Assembly (NCBI RefSeq): GCF_021513175.1
Contig: NZ_CP090953.1
Location: forward strand, 496,001 to 560,000
Direction of reading: 5' to 3'
Source: Sphingomonas sp. S2-65
GTDB taxonomy: Bacteria; Pseudomonadota; Alphaproteobacteria; Sphingomonadales; Sphingomonadaceae
Length of the DNA stretch: 64,000 nt
In this document: positions 10,134 to 19,290 of the stretch, piece after piece
How positions within the stretch are numbered: position 1 is the stretch's first letter
How the letters are laid out: every line of letters starts with the position of its first letter
Notes under the pieces: generated by a model
What the model saw: the letters and a program-made list of their open reading frames with translations, nothing else
Database searches by the model: none
Told to the model about the DNA's origin: nothing
Program-made: the position numbers and the translations under genes

Positions 10134-10874
10134 TCAGCGGCGTGCCTTGGCCCGCTGCCAGAGCAACTCCTTGGCGTCGAGGTCCAGGCCGGCGAACCCT
10201 TCCCCGGCGTCGGCTTCCATCGCCTTGAAACGCCCCTCGAACTTGGTGTTGGCGCGGCGAAGCGCTGCCTCGGGATCGATGCCGAACTTGCGGGCCCAAT
10301 TCACCACTGCGAACAACAGGTCGCCGATCTCTTCCTCGCGTTCGGCGTCGGAGGCGGTGTCGACCTCCGCGATCTCTTCCTGGACCTTGGCGCGGGCGCC
10401 GCTTGGATCGGGCCAATCGAAGCCGACGCCGGCGGCGCGCTTCTGAAGCTTTTCGGCGCGCAGTAGCGCCGGCAGCCCCACTGCGACGCCGTCGAGCGCG
10501 CTGGTAAGGCCTTTCGCTTCGCGTTCTTCGGACTTGATCTGCTCCCAGCGGTGATGCCCGCCCTCGGCCTCGCCACGAAAGATATGCGGGTGACGGCGCT
10601 CCATCTTTTCGCTGATCGAGTCGATTACGTCGGGCAGCGCGAAATGCCCCGCTTCCTCGGCGATGCGGCTGTGGAACACCACCTGGAGAAGGAGATCGCC
10701 TAGCTCGTCCTTCAGGTCGGCCATGTCGTCTCGCTCGATCGCGTCGGCGACCTCATAGGCTTCCTCGATCGTGTACGGGGCGATCGTCGCGAAGGTCTGG
10801 ACGCTGTCCCACTCGCAGCCACGCTCCGGATCGCGGAGGCGGACCATGATCTGGGCTAGGCGTTGCAAAGTCAT
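10134..10874 (-). CDS. mazG: Nucleoside triphosphate pyrophosphohydrolase MazG
   Basis: All-alpha NTP pyrophosphatase, 246 aa, with the usual two MazG halves. The first has EEAYEVADA and DELGDLLLQVVFHS, the Mg-binding E/E/D pattern. The second has EEIAEVD and EEIGDLLFAVVNWARKF. The family hydrolyses NTPs, and (p)ppGpp in some species, to the monophosphate. It converges with hflX with no room for a terminator, and diverges from cupin gene A at 10984 across a 109-bp gap. Confidence 0.94.
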   Translation of the reverse strand: MTLQRLAQIMVRLRDPERGCEWDSVQTFATIAPYTIEEAYEVADAIERDDMADLKDELGDLLLQVVFHSRIAEEAGHFALPDVIDSISEKMERRHPHIFRGEAEGGHHRWEQIKSEEREAKGLTSALDGVAVGLPALLRAEKLQKRAAGVGFDWPDPSGARAKVQEEIAEVDTASDAEREEEIGDLLFAVVNWARKFGIDPEAALRRANTKFEGRFKAMEADAGEGFAGLDLDAKELLWQRAKARR

Positions 10875-10983
10875 GCGTGGGCTTTCCTGGCGGCGGGTGG
10901 TGCCATTGAAAGGGGACGGCGCCTTGCGTCAATCCCGCATGCCGGTGGTGAAAGGCCTGAAAACGCGGTAGCTTTCGAGCCGC

Positions 10984-12009
10984 ATGTCCCAGAACCTTCC
11001 CGCCGCCGTCACCGAACGATCCGCAGCCGATGGCGAGACGTTCGCGCGCGAAGTGGTGAACACGTACGAGCCGGTTATCCTGCGTGGGCAGGTTCGGCAC
11101 TGGGCGGCGGTCCGTGCCGGTGCGCGGGGCGACCGGGCGATGGCCGAATATCTGGCTGGCTTCGGCGGTGGGCGGCCATTGGAGGTCATGATCGGCGCGC
11201 CCGAGATCGCCGGGCGGTTCTTTTACAATGGCGACCTGACCGGGTTCAACTTTCATCGCCAGCAAGTGCCGCTGGGGCAGTTATTGGGCGAGCTCCTGAG
11301 GTATGCCGAAGACGGTGTGGCTGCGCCGCATGCGCTCTACGCCAATGCCGCGACGGCGCCTGAACATCTGCCGGGGTGGGATGCGGATAACGCCCTGAAC
11401 TTGCCGACGGGTGACGCCCCGGCGCGGCTGTGGATCGGCAACGGGACGCGGGTGGCGACCCATTACGACCAGTCGAACAATGTCGCCTGCGTCGTCCATG
11501 GGCGGCGCCGCTTCACGCTGTTTCCGCCCGAACAGATCGCCAACCTCTACATCGGTCCGCTCGACCAGACGCTTGCGGGGCCACCGTCGAGCATGGTCGA
11601 TCCCGACACACCCGATCTGGCGCGCTACCCCCGCTTCGAGGAGGCGATGGCACATGCGCAGGTTGCCGAGCTGGAGCCGGGCGACGCTATCTTCATCCCG
11701 GCGATCTGGTGGCATCATGTCCGCGCGTTCGACCGGTTGAACGTGCTGGTGAACTATTGGTGGAACGCGGAAGCGACGGCATCGCCGTTCGGGGCACTGA
11801 TCCACGCGTTGATGAGCATCCGCGACTTGGCCGAGCCGGAAAAGGCGGCGTGGCGATCCTGGTTCGACCATTATGTGTTCGGGCCGGACGCGAGCCAGGC
11901 GGGCGCGCATCTGCCAGAGCCCGCGCGCGGCATCCTGGCGGCGGGAAGCCCGGCGCGGACCGAGCGGTTGCGCGCCTTCCTCATCAGGATGCTGGGCGGG
12001 CGGGGTTAA
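10984..12009 (+). CDS. Cupin_8 (JmjC-like) protein A of the halogenase locus
   Basis: 341 aa, cupin-like domain family (PF13621) related to Fe(II)/2-oxoglutarate hydroxylases such as FIH. The facial-triad pattern is visible: H160 and D162 in ATHYDQ, and a second His in IPAIWWHHV (H244). There is no signal peptide. It is clearly paralogous to the protein at 12022-13032: both have GRRRFTLFPP, NLY-GPL and VNYWWN. The two genes converge with a 12-bp gap. In other genomes the family accompanies tryptophan-halogenase-like genes and TonB receptors, so hydroxylation of the same unknown substrate is a reasonable inference, not shown here. Confidence 0.85.
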   Translation: MSQNLPAAVTERSAADGETFAREVVNTYEPVILRGQVRHWAAVRAGARGDRAMAEYLAGFGGGRPLEVMIGAPEIAGRFFYNGDLTGFNFHRQQVPLGQLLGELLRYAEDGVAAPHALYANAATAPEHLPGWDADNALNLPTGDAPARLWIGNGTRVATHYDQSNNVACVVHGRRRFTLFPPEQIANLYIGPLDQTLAGPPSSMVDPDTPDLARYPRFEEAMAHAQVAELEPGDAIFIPAIWWHHVRAFDRLNVLVNYWWNAEATASPFGALIHALMSIRDLAEPEKAAWRSWFDHYVFGPDASQAGAHLPEPARGILAAGSPARTERLRAFLIRMLGGRG

Positions 12010-12021
12010 GCAGCGCCTGCG

Positions 12022-13032
12022 TCATGCGCGCGAGAAGCTGTCCAGCAGCGTCGCTCGCATCCGCGCGGCGGTGACGACGTCGGGCGGGCCGAGAATGCCC
12101 TTCACGTCGTCCGGCAAGTGCTCGGCGGGATCGCCGTCACGGCGGAAGACCAAATAGTCGAACAGCGTGCGATAGACCTGCCGCTGATCGTCGGGAAGCG
12201 ATCCGATGGTCACCAGCGCGTGGAGCAGCGCGTCATAGGGATTGCCCATCCCGGCGGGCGCGGGGTTCCACCAATAATTGACGAAGGCGTTGACCGGTTC
12301 GAGCGACTCCACCGCGTGCCACCAGTGGAAGGGGATGTAGATCGCGTCACCAGGCTCAAGGGTAGCGGACCGGCCCAGCTTTGCGGCTTCGGCGAAGCGC
12401 GGGAAGCGGTCGAGATTGGGGGCGTCGGGGTCGACCAGGCTGATCGGGGTTCCCGCGGGGGTCAGCTCCAGCGGGCCCATATAGAGGTTCGCGATTTGAT
12501 CGGGCGGGAACAGCGTGAAGCGGCGGCGGCCCATCACCACTACACCGATATTCTCCATCAGGTCATAATGCGTGGCGACGCGGATCGCGTTGCCGAGCCA
12601 CATGCGCGGGATCACCGAGGTTGGCAGCAGGCTCGTCGCGTTCTCGTCGGTGAAGCCGGGCAGGAGTTGCGGCAGCGGCACCGATTGGACCGCCATCGCA
12701 TAGGGCCGGGCATGATCGCGGTCGCGCAGCAGGCGATCGAGAAACGGATCGAGCGGGCTCTGGCCGCGGACGAAGTTCAGCGCCTTCAGATCGGGGGTGT
12801 AGAAGAAGCGCCCGCCGATCTCCGGCTCGCCCAGGATCGCGGAGACCGGCTGCGAGTGGCTGAAGCGCTTGAGATAGGCGATGCCACGCTCGGCAGAGTC
12901 CTGCGCCGCCGTTACCGCCGGCCAGTCGCGGCCGAGCCCGCGCAAGACCATTGGGCGCGCGGCCGGACGCACTTCCTCCTCGAAGGTACGGCGGTCGATA
13001 CGATCGATCTCGGGAAGGGGCGGATAGGTCAT
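12022..13032 (-). CDS. Cupin_8 (JmjC-like) protein B, last gene of halogenase operon
   Basis: 336 aa, same family as its convergent neighbour. The iron-binding pattern is H155/D157 in ATHYDLME and H239 in PFHWWHAVE. The start MTYPPLPE at 13032 overlaps the stop of halogenase 1 in ATGA. Alignment by eye with protein A is continuous from about res 65 to 255 (for instance PEIGGRFFYTPDLKALNF against PEIAGRFFYNGDLTGFNF), so the two arose by duplication and now face each other. A predicted Fe(II) oxygenase; the substrate is unknown. Confidence 0.85.
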   Translation of the reverse strand: MTYPPLPEIDRIDRRTFEEEVRPAARPMVLRGLGRDWPAVTAAQDSAERGIAYLKRFSHSQPVSAILGEPEIGGRFFYTPDLKALNFVRGQSPLDPFLDRLLRDRDHARPYAMAVQSVPLPQLLPGFTDENATSLLPTSVIPRMWLGNAIRVATHYDLMENIGVVVMGRRRFTLFPPDQIANLYMGPLELTPAGTPISLVDPDAPNLDRFPRFAEAAKLGRSATLEPGDAIYIPFHWWHAVESLEPVNAFVNYWWNPAPAGMGNPYDALLHALVTIGSLPDDQRQVYRTLFDYLVFRRDGDPAEHLPDDVKGILGPPDVVTAARMRATLLDSFSRA

Positions 13033-14561
13033 GATGCGGCCGCGAGCGGTGCCGGAGCGCAGCCGATCTGGCCGAGATAGTCGTCCTGAAGCGGCATGAT
13101 CGACGCGGTATCGGCGACGACCTGGCGGATATGCTGGAGCCGCGACAGCGTCTCGTCGTCCGAGAGCAGGTCGGCCGCCGGGTGATAGCCGCCCGCCTCG
13201 ATCCCCTGGCCGACCATCACCGAGAGCCAACTGGTCTCGGTGAACAGCTCGTTGCCTTCGCGGAAGATGCGGCCGTTGGCGCCGAAGATGGCAAGCTTGT
13301 CGGCGAGGCCGGGTGGCGGCTCCAGCGTGCGGCAATAGTCCCAGAACGGCGTGTCGGCGCGCTCGGTCGCCTTGTAGTGCAGCACGAGGAAGTCGCGGAT
13401 CTCGAGGTAATCGGAGACATGCGCGGCGTTGAACCGGTCGATTTCCAGCTGGTCGAAGCGGCGCGTCGGCCAATAAGTGAGCAGCCGGGCGATCGCCGAC
13501 TGGACCAAGTGGATGCTGGTCGATTCGAGCGGCTCGAGAAAGCCGCCCGCGAGCCCGAGCGCGACGACGTTGCCGACCCAGGCACGGCGGCGATGCCCGG
13601 CGGTGAAGCGTAGCGGCCGCGGATCGGCGAGGGGTTTGCCGTCGAGGTTCGCGAGCAGGGTGGCGGCTGCTTCGTCGTCGGAGAGATGCGCGGACGAATA
13701 GACATAGCCGTTGCCGATGCGGTGCTGGAGCGGAATCCGCCACTGCCAGCCGGCGCCGCGCGCAGTGGAGCGGGTGAGCGGCTGGCGGTCGCCGCCATGC
13801 TCGCACGGCACCGCTACCGCGCGGTCGCACGGAAGCCATGGCGTCCAATCCTCGAACCCGGCTGCCATCGCACCCTCGATCAGCAGCCCACGAAAGCCCG
13901 AGCAGTCGAGGAACAGGTCGCCTTCGACGCGCTTGCCCGACTGGAGCAGCACCGCCGCGACATGGCCGGTCTCCGCGTCGCGCTCGACATCGACGATGCG
14001 GCCCTCGGTGCGGGTTGCGCCATTGCCCTCGGCCAGCCGGCGCAGGAAGCGGGCGTAGAGACCGGCGTCGAACTGGAAGGCATAGCCCAGCTTGGACAGC
14101 GGTGAGGCGGGCTGGTCGGGGCGGGGATGGGCGAAGCGCCCCTGAAGGCCGCCGACGATGCTGAGCGAATAGGCGTCGAGCGGGGTTTGGTCGCCCAGCG
14201 TGCGGCCCTTCAGCCAGAAATGGTGGAACTCGATACCCTTCATGTCGAGGCCATAGAAGCCGAAGGGGTGGACGTAGCGGTGGCCGGGGCGCAGCCAATC
14301 GACGAACTCGATGCCTAGCTTGTAGGTCGCGCGGGTTTCGCGGACGAACTCGGCCTCATCAATGCCCAGCATCTTGTTGAACAGGACGATCTGCGGGATC
14401 GTCGCTTCGCCGACGCCGATCGTGCCGATCTCATCGGACTCGACGAGCTCGACCGAGAAGCCGGGCATCGCGCCCATGACGCGAGTGATCGCCGCGGCCG
14501 TCATCCAGCCTGCGGTGCCGCCGCCGACGATCACGACGCGGCGGATCGCGTCGGTCCTCAC
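13029..14561 (-). CDS. Flavin-dependent tryptophan halogenase family protein 1
   Basis: 510 aa, Trp_halogenase family (PF04820). FAD-binding GGGTAGW at res 13-19; catalytic lysine K81 in ATYKLGIEF; the halogenase signature WQWRIP at 272-277; and E346 in PLESTSIHLVQ, the acid that works with the lysine in PrnA-type enzymes. All catalytic parts are present, so FADH2-dependent halogenation is plausible. The family in Sphingomonas, Brevundimonas and Xanthomonas acts on indoles in vitro, but native substrates are unknown. ATGA overlaps occur at both ends. It needs a separate flavin reductase, not seen nearby. Confidence 0.9.
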   Translation of the reverse strand: MRTDAIRRVVIVGGGTAGWMTAAAITRVMGAMPGFSVELVESDEIGTIGVGEATIPQIVLFNKMLGIDEAEFVRETRATYKLGIEFVDWLRPGHRYVHPFGFYGLDMKGIEFHHFWLKGRTLGDQTPLDAYSLSIVGGLQGRFAHPRPDQPASPLSKLGYAFQFDAGLYARFLRRLAEGNGATRTEGRIVDVERDAETGHVAAVLLQSGKRVEGDLFLDCSGFRGLLIEGAMAAGFEDWTPWLPCDRAVAVPCEHGGDRQPLTRSTARGAGWQWRIPLQHRIGNGYVYSSAHLSDDEAAATLLANLDGKPLADPRPLRFTAGHRRRAWVGNVVALGLAGGFLEPLESTSIHLVQSAIARLLTYWPTRRFDQLEIDRFNAAHVSDYLEIRDFLVLHYKATERADTPFWDYCRTLEPPPGLADKLAIFGANGRIFREGNELFTETSWLSVMVGQGIEAGGYHPAADLLSDDETLSRLQHIRQVVADTASIMPLQDDYLGQIGCAPAPLAAAS

Positions 14562-16168
14562 AATGGATTGGCCGAGAAGTTGAAGGGCGATTCGGAAGCA
14601 AAGGAGAAGGTGGGTTCTCCCTGCGCAGGTGCCGCGGCGGGCGCGGAAGCCGCCGGCGGGTTCGCGAGCGTCGCGCCGGTGTGACGCAGGAAGTCGGCAT
14701 GGCTCGGCAACTGGGCGGCGACCTGGAGATAGCCCTGACGCATCTGTTCCAGCGCGTCGGCGACCTTGTCCTCGTCGAGCGCGTCGGCGGCGGGTTCGTG
14801 CTCCTCGGGCACGATATGTTGGCCCAGGCAGACCGCAACCCAGCTGGTGGTGGCGAACAGCTCGGCGGCCTCGCGGAACACCCGCCCCTTGGCGCGGAAC
14901 AGGTCGATCTTGCGCTGCAGGGTGTCGGGGACGGCCATATTGCGGCAGCGATCCCAGAATGGCGTGTCGGACCGGCGCGTGGCCTTGTAGTGGAGGATCA
15001 CGAAATCGCGGACGTCTTCGTAGAGGTCGCGCATCTGACGGTTATACTCGTCCCGCTCTACGGGATTGAAGCGCTGGTCGGGGAACAGCGCGATCAGCTT
15101 GGCGATGCCCGACTGGACGAGGTGGATCGAAGTCGATTCGAGCGGTTCGACAAAGCCCGAGGAGAGCCCCAGCGCGACGACGTTGCGGTTCCAGCCTAGC
15201 TTGCGGCGGCCGGTCACGAAGGACAGGTGGCGAGGCTCGGCGAGAGGCTCGCCCTCCAGATTGTCGAGCAGTTCGCGTTCCGCCGCCTCGGCGGTCAGGA
15301 AGTCGCTGCAATAGACGAGACCGTTGCCCATCCGCTGCTGCAAGGGGATGCGCCACTGCCAGCCGGCGCCGCGCGCGGTGGCGCGGGTGAATGGGTCGGG
15401 GTCCCCCGAATAGCGGCTGGGCACCGCGACGGCGCGGTCGCAGGGAAGCCAGTGGCGCCAATCCTCATAGCCGGTGGCGAGCGCTTCCTCGATCAGCAGG
15501 CCGCGAAAGCCCGAGCAATCGATGAACAACTCGCCCTCGACGGCGCGGCCGTCCTCCAGCTTCACCGCGGCGACATGGCCATCCTCGGGGCGCAGCGCCA
15601 CGTCGACGATCCTGCCCTCGATCCGCTGCACGCCGCCGGCCTCGGCGTAGCGGCGCAGGAAGCGGGCATAGAGGCCGGCGTCGAAGTGGAACGCGTAGAG
15701 CAGGTCCTTCACCGCCGACTGCGCGCCTTCGGCGGGGCGGGCGAATTTGCCGGATTGCGCCGCGACCGCGCTCATCGACCAGGCGGAGATGTCCTGCATC
15801 ACCCGGCGCTTGCGTTCGCGCAAATAGAGCTGGTGGAAATGGACCCCGCCGAGATCATGGCCGTGCGCGCCGAAGGGATGAAAATAGCGCTCGCCGACGT
15901 CGCCCCAGCCGTCGAACTCGATCCCCAATTTGTAGGTGCCGCCGGTTTCACGAATGAAGTCGTTCTCGTTGATGCCGAGCATGCGGTTGAAGGTGAGGAG
16001 CGGGGGGATCGTCGCTTCGCCGACGCCGACGGTGCCGATCTCTTCCGATTCGACCAGGGTGATTCGCGTGACGCCGTTGTCGAGGAAGCGCGAGAATGCC
16101 GCAGCCGCCATCCAGCCGGCGGTGCCGCCGCCGACGATGACGACGTTGCGGATCGTATGTTCGTTCAT
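14558..16168 (-). CDS. Flavin-dependent tryptophan halogenase family protein 2
   Basis: 536 aa. FAD motif GGGTAGW at 13-19; catalytic lysine K80 in GTYKLGIEF; WQWRIP after ARGAG; PLESTSIHLVQ with the catalytic Glu. It is closer to protein 1 than to protein 3. The C-terminal ~40 residues form an Ala/Pro/Ser-rich tail, with FSFASESPFNFSANPL at the end, which the other three lack. Both ends overlap neighbours by 4 nt. Predicted active halogenase with unknown substrate. Confidence 0.9.
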   Translation of the reverse strand: MNEHTIRNVVIVGGGTAGWMAAAAFSRFLDNGVTRITLVESEEIGTVGVGEATIPPLLTFNRMLGINENDFIRETGGTYKLGIEFDGWGDVGERYFHPFGAHGHDLGGVHFHQLYLRERKRRVMQDISAWSMSAVAAQSGKFARPAEGAQSAVKDLLYAFHFDAGLYARFLRRYAEAGGVQRIEGRIVDVALRPEDGHVAAVKLEDGRAVEGELFIDCSGFRGLLIEEALATGYEDWRHWLPCDRAVAVPSRYSGDPDPFTRATARGAGWQWRIPLQQRMGNGLVYCSDFLTAEAAERELLDNLEGEPLAEPRHLSFVTGRRKLGWNRNVVALGLSSGFVEPLESTSIHLVQSGIAKLIALFPDQRFNPVERDEYNRQMRDLYEDVRDFVILHYKATRRSDTPFWDRCRNMAVPDTLQRKIDLFRAKGRVFREAAELFATTSWVAVCLGQHIVPEEHEPAADALDEDKVADALEQMRQGYLQVAAQLPSHADFLRHTGATLANPPAASAPAAAPAQGEPTFSFASESPFNFSANPL

Positions 16169-17661
16169 CGGGCGATCCGTCCGAGTTGCGCCGCGTAATG
16201 CTCGGCGGCGGTGGGGAAGTGGGGAAGTGCGCGGGCGATCGCGGCGCGGAATCCAGCCATCGCCGCGTCCGACTGCGCGGGCGGGGTTGCCTCGATCAAC
16301 GGGTCGATGCGGCGGGGGAGGAGGCCTTGTCCGAGCAGGACCGCCAGCCAGCTGTCGCGCGCGAAGGTCTCTTCCTCGAAGAAGGGCAGGCGGCCGCGCT
16401 CGGCGAACAGGGTCAGGGTATGCGCCAGGCTGGGGGGGAGGTCGGTGGCAGGCTGCCAGAAGGGCTCGGGGCGCCTGGCAGTGGCGTAGTGGCAGAGGAC
16501 GAAGTCGCGGACGCGCGTGACCTCGGCGCCCGCCTGACGATTATAATCGGCGATTTCCAGGGGATGGCAGGCGCGGCCTGGCATCATCGCGACGATGCGG
16601 TCGATCGCGCTGTGGGCGAGGTGGAGGTTGGTCCATTCGAGCGGCTCGATGACCGTGGCAGCATCGCCCACCGCCACGCAGTTGTGCGCCCAAGGTTCGG
16701 GGCGCGTGCCCTGGCTGAATGTAATGGGTGGGTTCGACGGTTGTCCGCCGCTTGCCTCGGCCAACATCTGGCCTGCGTCGGCATCGCTCAAGAACGTGCT
16801 GGAATAGCAGAGGCCATGCAGCGTCCTGCTGGGCGTGGCGGTGCGCCAGCGCCAGCCGGCGGGGAGGGCGGCGACCTGATCGAGCGCAGATGGCGTAGCG
16901 GCTGGTCCTTGCGCCTGGAGGAGGCGGTCGCAACGCAGCCAGGGTCGCCAGTCCTCCCACTGCGTGTCGATGGCGCCGCGCACGATGCCCTGAGGTCCGG
17001 AGGCGTCGATGAACAGGTCGGCTTCGGTCGTGCTGCCGTCGCTCAGCACGAGGCTTTCGATGAAGCCGTCTTCGCCGCGGAGCCGTACCTGCGCCACTTT
17101 GCCGTCGCGGCTGTCAACGCCGAGGTGGCGTGCGAAGGCGGCGAGCATCGCGCGGTAGCGGTCGACATCGAGCACGAGGGCAGCCTGGATCCCTGCAAAG
17201 GGCGAGCCTGGCTCAGGCTCCGACGCTACCATGCGTCCGGCGCTCGCGAGCATCGCTGCGGGAGCGTGCGCGTCGAAGGGCGCGGCCGATCCAGCGTGCG
17301 CGGCACGGACCCAGTGGTGGTGGAACGACGCGGTGCCGAACGGCTGGCCATGCGGGCCATAGGCATGGACATAGCCTGGCTGCTGGAAGACCCAGCCCTC
17401 GAACAGGGTACCCAGCCGCCAGCTGCCGCCGGCGCGAAGCACCGCATCCTCCTCACGCAGGCCGAGGTCATCGTGAAAGCCGATGGCCGAGGGAAGCGAG
17501 TGCGCCATTTGGTCGGCAAGTGCGTTGGCAGGCGGCGCGGTCGCGACGATCGTCACCGCGAGCGCGGGCATGCGCCGCTTCAAGGCGACGGCGGCGGACC
17601 AGCCGACGATGCCGCCGCCGACCACCGCAACGCTGCGCACCGGATCGTCGAGCATCGTCAC
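16165..17661 (-). CDS. Halogenase-family flavoprotein 3, catalytic motifs degenerate
   Basis: 498 aa. It keeps the FAD fold (GGGIVGW at 15-21) and the general halogenase layout, but the catalytic lysine position reads GGSWRLGTLF (R82 in place of Lys). The WxWxIP signature reads WRWRTATPS (270-278), without the IP. The Glu region is PLEWTNLHLAH (E342 kept, Ser replaced by Trp). It therefore probably does not halogenate, and may be a flavoprotein partner, an oxidase or a pseudo-enzyme. The frame is intact and the codon use ordinary, so it is kept by selection. ATGA overlaps at both ends. Confidence 0.85.
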   Translation of the reverse strand: MTMLDDPVRSVAVVGGGIVGWSAAVALKRRMPALAVTIVATAPPANALADQMAHSLPSAIGFHDDLGLREEDAVLRAGGSWRLGTLFEGWVFQQPGYVHAYGPHGQPFGTASFHHHWVRAAHAGSAAPFDAHAPAAMLASAGRMVASEPEPGSPFAGIQAALVLDVDRYRAMLAAFARHLGVDSRDGKVAQVRLRGEDGFIESLVLSDGSTTEADLFIDASGPQGIVRGAIDTQWEDWRPWLRCDRLLQAQGPAATPSALDQVAALPAGWRWRTATPSRTLHGLCYSSTFLSDADAGQMLAEASGGQPSNPPITFSQGTRPEPWAHNCVAVGDAATVIEPLEWTNLHLAHSAIDRIVAMMPGRACHPLEIADYNRQAGAEVTRVRDFVLCHYATARRPEPFWQPATDLPPSLAHTLTLFAERGRLPFFEEETFARDSWLAVLLGQGLLPRRIDPLIEATPPAQSDAAMAGFRAAIARALPHFPTAAEHYAAQLGRIAR

Positions 17662-19172
17662 GCGGCGGCCGGCATCGGGCAGTAGCGCCCAAGATAGGCG
17701 AGATGGTCGGGCATGGCGGCGGCGGCGGCGCGGATCTCGGCCTGCATCTGCTCCATGCCCGCGACCAGGCTTTCGATCGAGGGGCCCGCGGCGCGTGGAT
17801 CGAACCCGGCGGGCGTCACCCGCTGGCCCAGATACACCGACACCCAGCTGGCGTCGAGAAACGCGCCTTCGCGATATTTGACGATGCGGCCGCGGCGGCG
17901 GAACAGCTCCATCTTCTCGGCCAGGCTGTCGGGGATCGGCATAGTGCGGACATAGTTCCAGAACTCGGAATCGTCGCGCTGGGTGGCGTGGTAATGAAGG
18001 ATCAGGAAGTCGCGGACGCGGTCATATTCCATGTCGACGATCCGGTTGAACGCGTCGCGGTCGACTGGGGAAACACTGCGCTCGGGGAACAGCTCGACAA
18101 GGGCAGTGATCGCCTGCTGGACCAGGTAGATGCTGGTGGATTCGAGCGGCTCGAGAAAGCCGCCCGACAGGCCGATCGCGACGACGTTGTGCGCCCAGCT
18201 GCGCTCGCGGCGGCCGGCCTGGAAGCGAAGCACGCGCGGGCTCGCCAACGGCGTGCCTTCGATCGCCGCCGTGAGGGCGTCGGCAGCCTGCTCTTCCGAG
18301 GCGAAGGCGCTGGAGAATACATAACCGTTGCCGGTTCGGTGCTGAAGCGGGATGCGCCAGCGCCAGCCCGCAGGCATCGCGATCGCGCTGGTATAGGGCG
18401 TCACCGCGGTGGCGGTGCGGCAGGGAAGCGCGACGGCGCGGTCGGCCGGGAGCCAGCGCGACCAGTCCTGGAAAGGCTCGCCCAGTGTCTTGCCGATCAG
18501 CAGCGCGGCGAAGCCCGAGCAATCGACGAACAGGTCGCCCTCGATCCGGCTGCCGTCCTCCAGGAGTACGGCGGTGACGTCACCGCTCTCGCCGTCGCGC
18601 TCGACATCGACGATCCGGCCCTCGGTGCGCTGCGCGCCACGGGCTTCGGCGAAGCGGCGCAGATAGGGCGCGAACGCGACGGCATCGAACTGATAGGCAT
18701 AGCCGAAGGTGGAGGCGATCTGCCGGGGATCGGACGATGGGAGGGCGAAGCGGTTGGTGCGCGCCAGCGTGCAGGCCATCGAAAAGGCCTCGATCGGGGG
18801 AAGCTGAACGCCGGCGTGCAGCAGCCGGGCGTAGTAATGGTGGAACTGGACCTCGCCGGTGCCGCGCCCGAACGTCCCGAACGGGTGGATATAGCTGTCG
18901 CCGATGCGGCCCCAGTCGCGGAACTCGATGCCCAGCTTGAACGTGGCGCGAGTGGTGGCCATGAATTCGGCTTCGACGATGCCAAGCCGTTCGTTGAAGG
19001 CGCGGATGTGGGGCAAGGTCGCCTCGCCGACGCCGATGATGCCGATCGCTTCGGATTCGACCACATGCACGTGACAATGTTCGGGCAGAAGCTTGACGAG
19101 CGCGGACGCGGTCATCCAGCCCGATGTACCGCCTCCCACCACCACGACACGCTGCCGATCCGGCTTCGTCAT
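17658..19172 (-). CDS. Flavin-dependent tryptophan halogenase family protein 4 (first gene of operon)
   Basis: 504 aa from the ATG at 19172, which has GGGAG just before it; an in-frame ATG at 19187 has AAGGA only 4 nt upstream and is the alternative. FAD motif GGGTSGW at 13-19; catalytic lysine K79 in ATFKLGIEF; WRWRIP; PLESTSIYLVQ. All catalytic residues are present. As first gene it is read from the divergent promoter shared with the TonB receptor. The stop overlaps the start of protein 3. Confidence 0.9.
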   Translation of the reverse strand: MTKPDRQRVVVVGGGTSGWMTASALVKLLPEHCHVHVVESEAIGIIGVGEATLPHIRAFNERLGIVEAEFMATTRATFKLGIEFRDWGRIGDSYIHPFGTFGRGTGEVQFHHYYARLLHAGVQLPPIEAFSMACTLARTNRFALPSSDPRQIASTFGYAYQFDAVAFAPYLRRFAEARGAQRTEGRIVDVERDGESGDVTAVLLEDGSRIEGDLFVDCSGFAALLIGKTLGEPFQDWSRWLPADRAVALPCRTATAVTPYTSAIAMPAGWRWRIPLQHRTGNGYVFSSAFASEEQAADALTAAIEGTPLASPRVLRFQAGRRERSWAHNVVAIGLSGGFLEPLESTSIYLVQQAITALVELFPERSVSPVDRDAFNRIVDMEYDRVRDFLILHYHATQRDDSEFWNYVRTMPIPDSLAEKMELFRRRGRIVKYREGAFLDASWVSVYLGQRVTPAGFDPRAAGPSIESLVAGMEQMQAEIRAAAAAMPDHLAYLGRYCPMPAAA

Positions 19173-19260
19173 GTGCTCCCATCCCATCCTTCGCACGCCG
19201 CTTTGTCGCGACGCTTTTGCCGGTTCATACCAGTTGCCGGACGATTGGCCAGCGCGCGGA

Positions 19261-19276
19261 GTGGCTATAAAGCCAC
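19261..19276. promoter_or_regulatory. Perfect inverted repeat GTGGCT-ATAA-AGCCAC
   Basis: Six-base arms, perfect, with a 4-nt AT spacer that may overlap a -10 element. It could be a repressor site or a hairpin at the 5' end of a transcript. It lies 15 bp from the second palindrome. Confidence 0.45.
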
Positions 19277-19290
19277 ATTGCCGCAAATTT

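Noticed and set aside
12022..14298. A 758-codon minus-strand frame suggesting a fused protein
   Set aside because: Only the last 336 codons are cupin B; the upstream part is an alternate frame of halogenase 1, and the ATGA overlap at 13029-13032 gives the true start.
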